Of a stretch of 64,000 nt of DNA, positions 60,828 to 64,000 are shown piece by piece (position 1 is the first letter of the stretch; each line of letters opens with the position of its first letter). Made by a program: the position numbers and the translations under genes. The notes under the pieces were generated by a model that saw only the letters and a list, made by a program, of their open reading frames with translations, was not told where the DNA came from and ran no database searches. This DNA comes from Bombella apis (GTDB lineage Bacteria; Pseudomonadota; Alphaproteobacteria; Acetobacterales; Acetobacteraceae). The stretch is taken from assembly GCF_018221685.1 (NCBI RefSeq), contig NZ_JAGJTM010000002.1:2501-66500 (forward strand), read 5' to 3'.

Positions 60828-62242
60828 CAGGCGGACTCTGGGGCGTGTGTGGTGGTGGACATGGGCTGCTCCAGCAGCGCAATGAGGGCACGCATGTTAC
60901 TGCCCAGGCTTCCCTTCACGAGCAGCACATCCCCTTTTTGCAGGGCAGGGTGCAGCAGGGAGGCAAGCTGGACTGAATTTTCAGCATATCCTCCCTGTAG
61001 GGAAGGAGGAAGGGCCTCGTAAAGGGATTTCATGTGCGGGCCGCAACAGAATGTCAGAATGTCATGCTTCATTAATGGTTCAGCCAGAGCCCGGTGTTCG
61101 GCTTCGGCAAACTGGCCCAGCTCCCTGATGTCGCCCAGGGCGGCCAGATGGCGTCTGGCGGGCATGAGGGCGAGCGTGTCCAGGGCTGCACGGACACTGG
61201 GGCCGGAGGCATTGTAGCTCTCATCCAGCAGGGTGATGCCGCCGGGCAACAGGCGCTGCTGGCCCCGTCCGGCTTCCGGCTGGAAATGGCGCAGGGCCTC
61301 GGCTCCGGCTTTCGGGTCCAGCCCCAGCGCAGCGATGGCCCCAAGAGCCAATGCGGCATTGCGGGCCAGATGGGGGCCGGGGGCCGCCAGCCTCACGTCG
61401 GTGTCGCCCCGTGGTGTGGTCAGATGGAACTGGCTGCCGTCTGCCGTGCAGGTGAGGTCTGTTATCCGGATGGTGGCGCTGGGTGTCACGCCTGCCTGCC
61501 AGAGCGAAACACCTGTCGGCAGGGCCTGCTTCAGGCGGGCAAGCCCCTGTGAGGCCTCCGGGCAGAGGGCCGTGCCGGATGACGGAAGGGCGGCAAAAAG
61601 GGCCGCCTTTTCGTCCGCAATGGCGTCGATGCTGCCCATATGCCCCAGATGGGCGCTGCCAATGGTGGTTATGAGGCCAATATCCGGGCGTATCTGGGCG
61701 GCGAGCGGGGCGATCTCGCCGGGGTGGTTCATGCCCACCTCGCTGATGCAGAAGGCGGCTTCTTCTGGCAGGCGGGCGAGTGTCAGAGGCACGCCCCAGT
61801 GGTTGTTGAAGGACGCCACGGAAGCATGGACCTGCCCGTAAGGTGCAAGAGCCGTGGCCAGCATGTTCTTGGTGGTTGTTTTTCCCACGCTGCCTGTAAC
61901 GGCGATGACCCTGCCGCTGAACTGTGCCCGCCTGTAGCGGCCCAGAGCCTCCAGCCCTTGCATGGTGTCATCGACCTTCAACAGGCGGGGATCATCCGTC
62001 AGACCGGCCGTGCTGATGGCGGCCTCATCATGGGCCATCACGCAGCTGGCTCCAGCCTCCAGGGCCTGCCTCAGATAGCGGTGTCCGTCTGAATTATGGC
62101 CGATCAGGGCGATGAAGAGGTCACCGTGTTTCAGGGTGCGGGTATCGATGCAGACGCCGTGGACCTTCACGTTACCGGCAAGCTGTCCTCCCGTGGCGGC
62201 CTGAAGGTCCTTGCGGGTCCAGAGGATGGTTGTATCGGGCAT
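60827..62242 (-). CDS. murF: UDP-MurNAc-tripeptide-D-Ala-D-Ala ligase MurF
   Basis: Joins D-Ala-D-Ala (from Ddl) to the tripeptide. [20 protein letters not shown] opens the substrate domain, [21 protein letters not shown] is the P-loop, [34 protein letters not shown] and [21 protein letters not shown] are family blocks. Length is 471 aa. It overlaps murE and mraY by single bases at its ends. Confidence 0.96.
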   Translation of the reverse strand: MPDTTILWTRKDLQAATGGQLAGNVKVHGVCIDTRTLKHGDLFIALIGHNSDGHRYLRQALEAGASCVMAHDEAAISTAGLTDDPRLLKVDDTMQGLEALGRYRRAQFSGRVIAVTGSVGKTTTKNMLATALAPYGQVHASVASFNNHWGVPLTLARLPEEAAFCISEVGMNHPGEIAPLAAQIRPDIGLITTIGSAHLGHMGSIDAIADEKAALFAALPSSGTALCPEASQGLARLKQALPTGVSLWQAGVTPSATIRITDLTCTADGSQFHLTTPRGDTDVRLAAPGPHLARNAALALGAIAALGLDPKAGAEALRHFQPEAGRGQQRLLPGGITLLDESYNASGPSVRAALDTLALMPARRHLAALGDIRELGQFAEAEHRALAEPLMKHDILTFCCGPHMKSLYEALPPSLQGGYAENSVQLASLLHPALQKGDVLLVKGSLGSNMRALIALLEQPMSTTTHAPESA

Positions 62243-63729
62243 CAGGCAAGCTCCCTGGCGAGTGCGGCCGTGATGGTACGGTCATCGAACGGATGTATTT
62301 CCCCCTTGATGATCTGGCCTGTTTCATGCCCTTTCCCGGCGATGAGCAGGACATCGCCTTTCTTCAGACCTTCCAGAGCGGTACGGATGGCCTGCCGACG
62401 GTCGCCAATTTCTTGTGCCTGCGGGGCTGTGGCGAGAATTTCGGCCCGGATGGTGGCCGGGTCCTCGCTGCGGGGGTTGTCATCCGTGATGATGACTTCA
62501 TCGGCCAGATGGGCGGCGATCTGTCCCATGAGAGGGCGCTTGCCCCTGTCACGGTCCCCGCCCGCACCGAAGACCACGACCAGCCGCCCGCTGGTGTGGG
62601 GACGCAGGCTGAGCAGGACGTGCTCCAGCGCATCCGGCGTGTGAGCATAATCCACGTAGGCGCAGGCTCCATTTGGCAGGTGGGCGACCGGCTCACAACG
62701 GCCGGGCACGCCCTTCAGGTGCGGCAGGAGGGCAATGATGGATTCAGCTTCTTCATCCCGTTCCCAGCAGAGGGCGGCAGCCAGCAGGGCATTTTCTGCC
62801 TGAAAACGTCCCGGGAGTGGAAAGTGGAGTGCTGGCAGGGTACGGCCATGCAGCTGGAGTGTCAGGTCCATGCCCTGCGGGGTGGGTGTGGCCTCAAGAA
62901 TTCGGATGGTCTCGCCTGTTGTGCCAATCGTGCGGAGGTCCAGTTTCCGGCGGGTGGCAATGTCACGGAGGGCCTCTCTGCTTTCGGCATCCATTTCGCT
63001 GTTGATGACGGCCCGGCCCCCTTCGGGCAGCAGCGTTTCAAAGAGATGCAGCTTGGCCTGCCGGTAGGCTTCCAGCGTGTGGTGATAGTCCAGATGGTCT
63101 CGGGTCAGGTTGGAAAAAGCGGCGGCCGTGATGGCAACGCCGTCCAGCCGGTGCTGCTGGAGGCCATGGGATGAGGCCTCCAGCGCTACATGGGTGATGC
63201 CATGCACCTGCAGGGCTGCCAGAGTGTTGGCAAGGGTGACGGCATCCGGTGTGGTCAGGGGGGGGAGTGATGGCAATGCCACGTCACTGATGAGCCCCAG
63301 AGTACCGAGGCTTGCAGCCTTCTGGTGACGCAGCTGGCAGAGCTGACGGAAGAAATCTGCCGTGCTGCTTTTGCCGTTTGTTCCCGTGATGGCGGCAATA
63401 TGGTCAGGCTGGGCCCCTGCCAGCAGTGCAGCAGACCGGGCCAGGAAACGGGCCGGGTCGGGCAGGGTGATGATGAGGGCCGTGTGGCCGTTTTCCGTCT
63501 GCTCTGGCAGATGATGCTGGCCTGGGGAAGCGGCGAGGACGATTGCGGCTGCCCCTTCTGCGATGGCCAGAGGAATGAAGGTCCGTCCGTCCTGTTTCGT
63601 GCCCTTCAGCGCCACGAAGAGGCAGCCGGGGCGAGCTTCCCGGCTATCGGCGGTGATGCTGGAAATGTCCGGGTCTCTGGTGAGGTCTCTGGCAAGACCA
63701 TGATGGCGGAGCAGGGAGGACAGTTTCAT
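62242..63729 (-). CDS. murE: UDP-MurNAc-L-Ala-D-Glu-meso-diaminopimelate ligase MurE
   Basis: Adds meso-diaminopimelate. [39 protein letters not shown] (P-loop), VALEASSHGLQQHRLDGV and LTRDHLDYHHTLEAYRQAK match the family. The specificity motif DNPR occurs in ITDDNPRSEDPATI, which marks the diaminopimelate rather than the lysine enzyme. Length is 495 aa. It begins 32 nt behind ftsI. Confidence 0.97.
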   Translation of the reverse strand: MKLSSLLRHHGLARDLTRDPDISSITADSREARPGCLFVALKGTKQDGRTFIPLAIAEGAAAIVLAASPGQHHLPEQTENGHTALIITLPDPARFLARSAALLAGAQPDHIAAITGTNGKSSTADFFRQLCQLRHQKAASLGTLGLISDVALPSLPPLTTPDAVTLANTLAALQVHGITHVALEASSHGLQQHRLDGVAITAAAFSNLTRDHLDYHHTLEAYRQAKLHLFETLLPEGGRAVINSEMDAESREALRDIATRRKLDLRTIGTTGETIRILEATPTPQGMDLTLQLHGRTLPALHFPLPGRFQAENALLAAALCWERDEEAESIIALLPHLKGVPGRCEPVAHLPNGACAYVDYAHTPDALEHVLLSLRPHTSGRLVVVFGAGGDRDRGKRPLMGQIAAHLADEVIITDDNPRSEDPATIRAEILATAPQAQEIGDRRQAIRTALEGLKKGDVLLIAGKGHETGQIIKGEIHPFDDRTITAALARELA

Positions 63730-63761
63730 GACGGAGACCTTTGAGAAGGGGCGGTGAGGGT

Positions 63762-64000
63762 TCAGTGGCTGTGATGGGCCCCGTGTTTGGTGGCCAGTCG
63801 GTTGACGGTGACAGCCCCGGGGTCATTGCCCGGGCCGAGTGGATGGCGGACACCGGGGGGGACGGGCGGAGAGAGAGACAGGGCGAGCTGGTCGTCAACC
63901 TGCTGGGCTTTGGTTGGCTCCAGCGGGAAGAGGCCCAGCATGGGGGCGGTGCGTGTCACGATTCTGGAAAATGTCGGAGCAGCAATCCAGCCAGCAGTCG
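63762..64000 (-). CDS. ftsI: penicillin-binding protein FtsI, C-terminal end only
   Basis: The minus-strand frame enters from the right edge and stops at 63762. The visible 78 residues begin TAGWIAAPTFSRIVTRTAPMLGL, the conserved end of class B transpeptidases (GWxAAPxFxRIV), followed by a 50-residue Pro-rich tail ending HGAHHSH. The transpeptidase active site is outside the window. It sits in the usual place before murE. Confidence 0.88.
   Translation of the reverse strand, partial: TAGWIAAPTFSRIVTRTAPMLGLFPLEPTKAQQVDDQLALSLSPPVPPGVRHPLGPGNDPGAVTVNRLATKHGAHHSH

Overview
The window looks like a chromosomal segment of an alphaproteobacterium, most likely an acetic acid bacterium (Acetobacteraceae). 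The 23S rRNA is alphaproteobacterial in type. The gene strings ffh-rpsP-rimM-trmD-rplS-leuCDB, metX-metW, ispH-thrB-rnhA and murE-...-ftsQ-ftsA-ftsZ-lpxC-bamD-recN-ligA are alphaproteobacterial arrangements, and MurE carries the meso-diaminopimelate motif DNPR. No plasmid, phage or insertion-sequence gene was seen. Genus cannot be fixed from the sequence alone.

Layout. 1-2784: the end of an rRNA operon (23S lacking its 5' end, 5S, initiator tRNA). 3142-9149: mixed housekeeping (small unknown gene, metX-metW, an RhlE-type helicase, a DsbA-like protein, a secreted protein made of 17-residue repeats, a small His-rich protein, tRNA-Ser). 9150-10466: a DUF2130 protein on the minus strand, preceded at 10563-10715 by the most unusual element of the window. 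10915-17657: a translation/secretion and leucine operon. 17743-20150: two overlapping aminotransferase paralogues. 20203-22278: small exported or membrane proteins. 22526-28692: a glycosyltransferase cluster. 28767-33501: a lipoprotein gene, ispH-thrB-rnhA, three tandem tRNA-Asn genes, gpt, tRNA-Pro and tRNA-Arg. 33892-37817: two paralogous unknown proteins with a beta-trefoil-like motif, a GT32-type transferase and a glycoamylase-family protein. 37827-39757: nicotinamidase and a CNNM/CorC-type protein. 39999-42342: two glycosyltransferase-like genes in visibly AT-richer DNA. 42654-64000: a long minus-strand division and cell-wall cluster, ending inside ftsI.

The cell-wall cluster makes the peptidoglycan precursor from UDP-MurNAc (MurC, D, E, F, Ddl), moves it to lipid carriers (MraY, MurG) and supplies septation proteins (FtsI, W, Q, A, Z). 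LpxC and BamD add outer-membrane functions, and RecN and LigA close the block. At least six glycosyltransferase-like proteins lie in three places, with no polysaccharide export gene among them. They may decorate proteins, lipid A or an exopolysaccharide, but the acceptor cannot be read from the sequence.

Highlight: upstream of the DUF2130 gene and divergent from ffh lie two half-degenerate 29-nt repeats of type I-E CRISPR character around one 33-nt spacer, with no cas genes in the window. Every difference between the repeats falls in parts that Cas6e processing would remove. A partial protospacer with an AAG PAM lies just upstream, and its mismatches in the seed half fall mostly at the 6th and 12th positions that Cascade ignores. 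It overlaps the predicted promoter of the mini-array and a divergent promoter-like sequence. This is the arrangement expected of a regulatory mini-CRISPR (CreR/CreA type) rather than an ordinary immune array.
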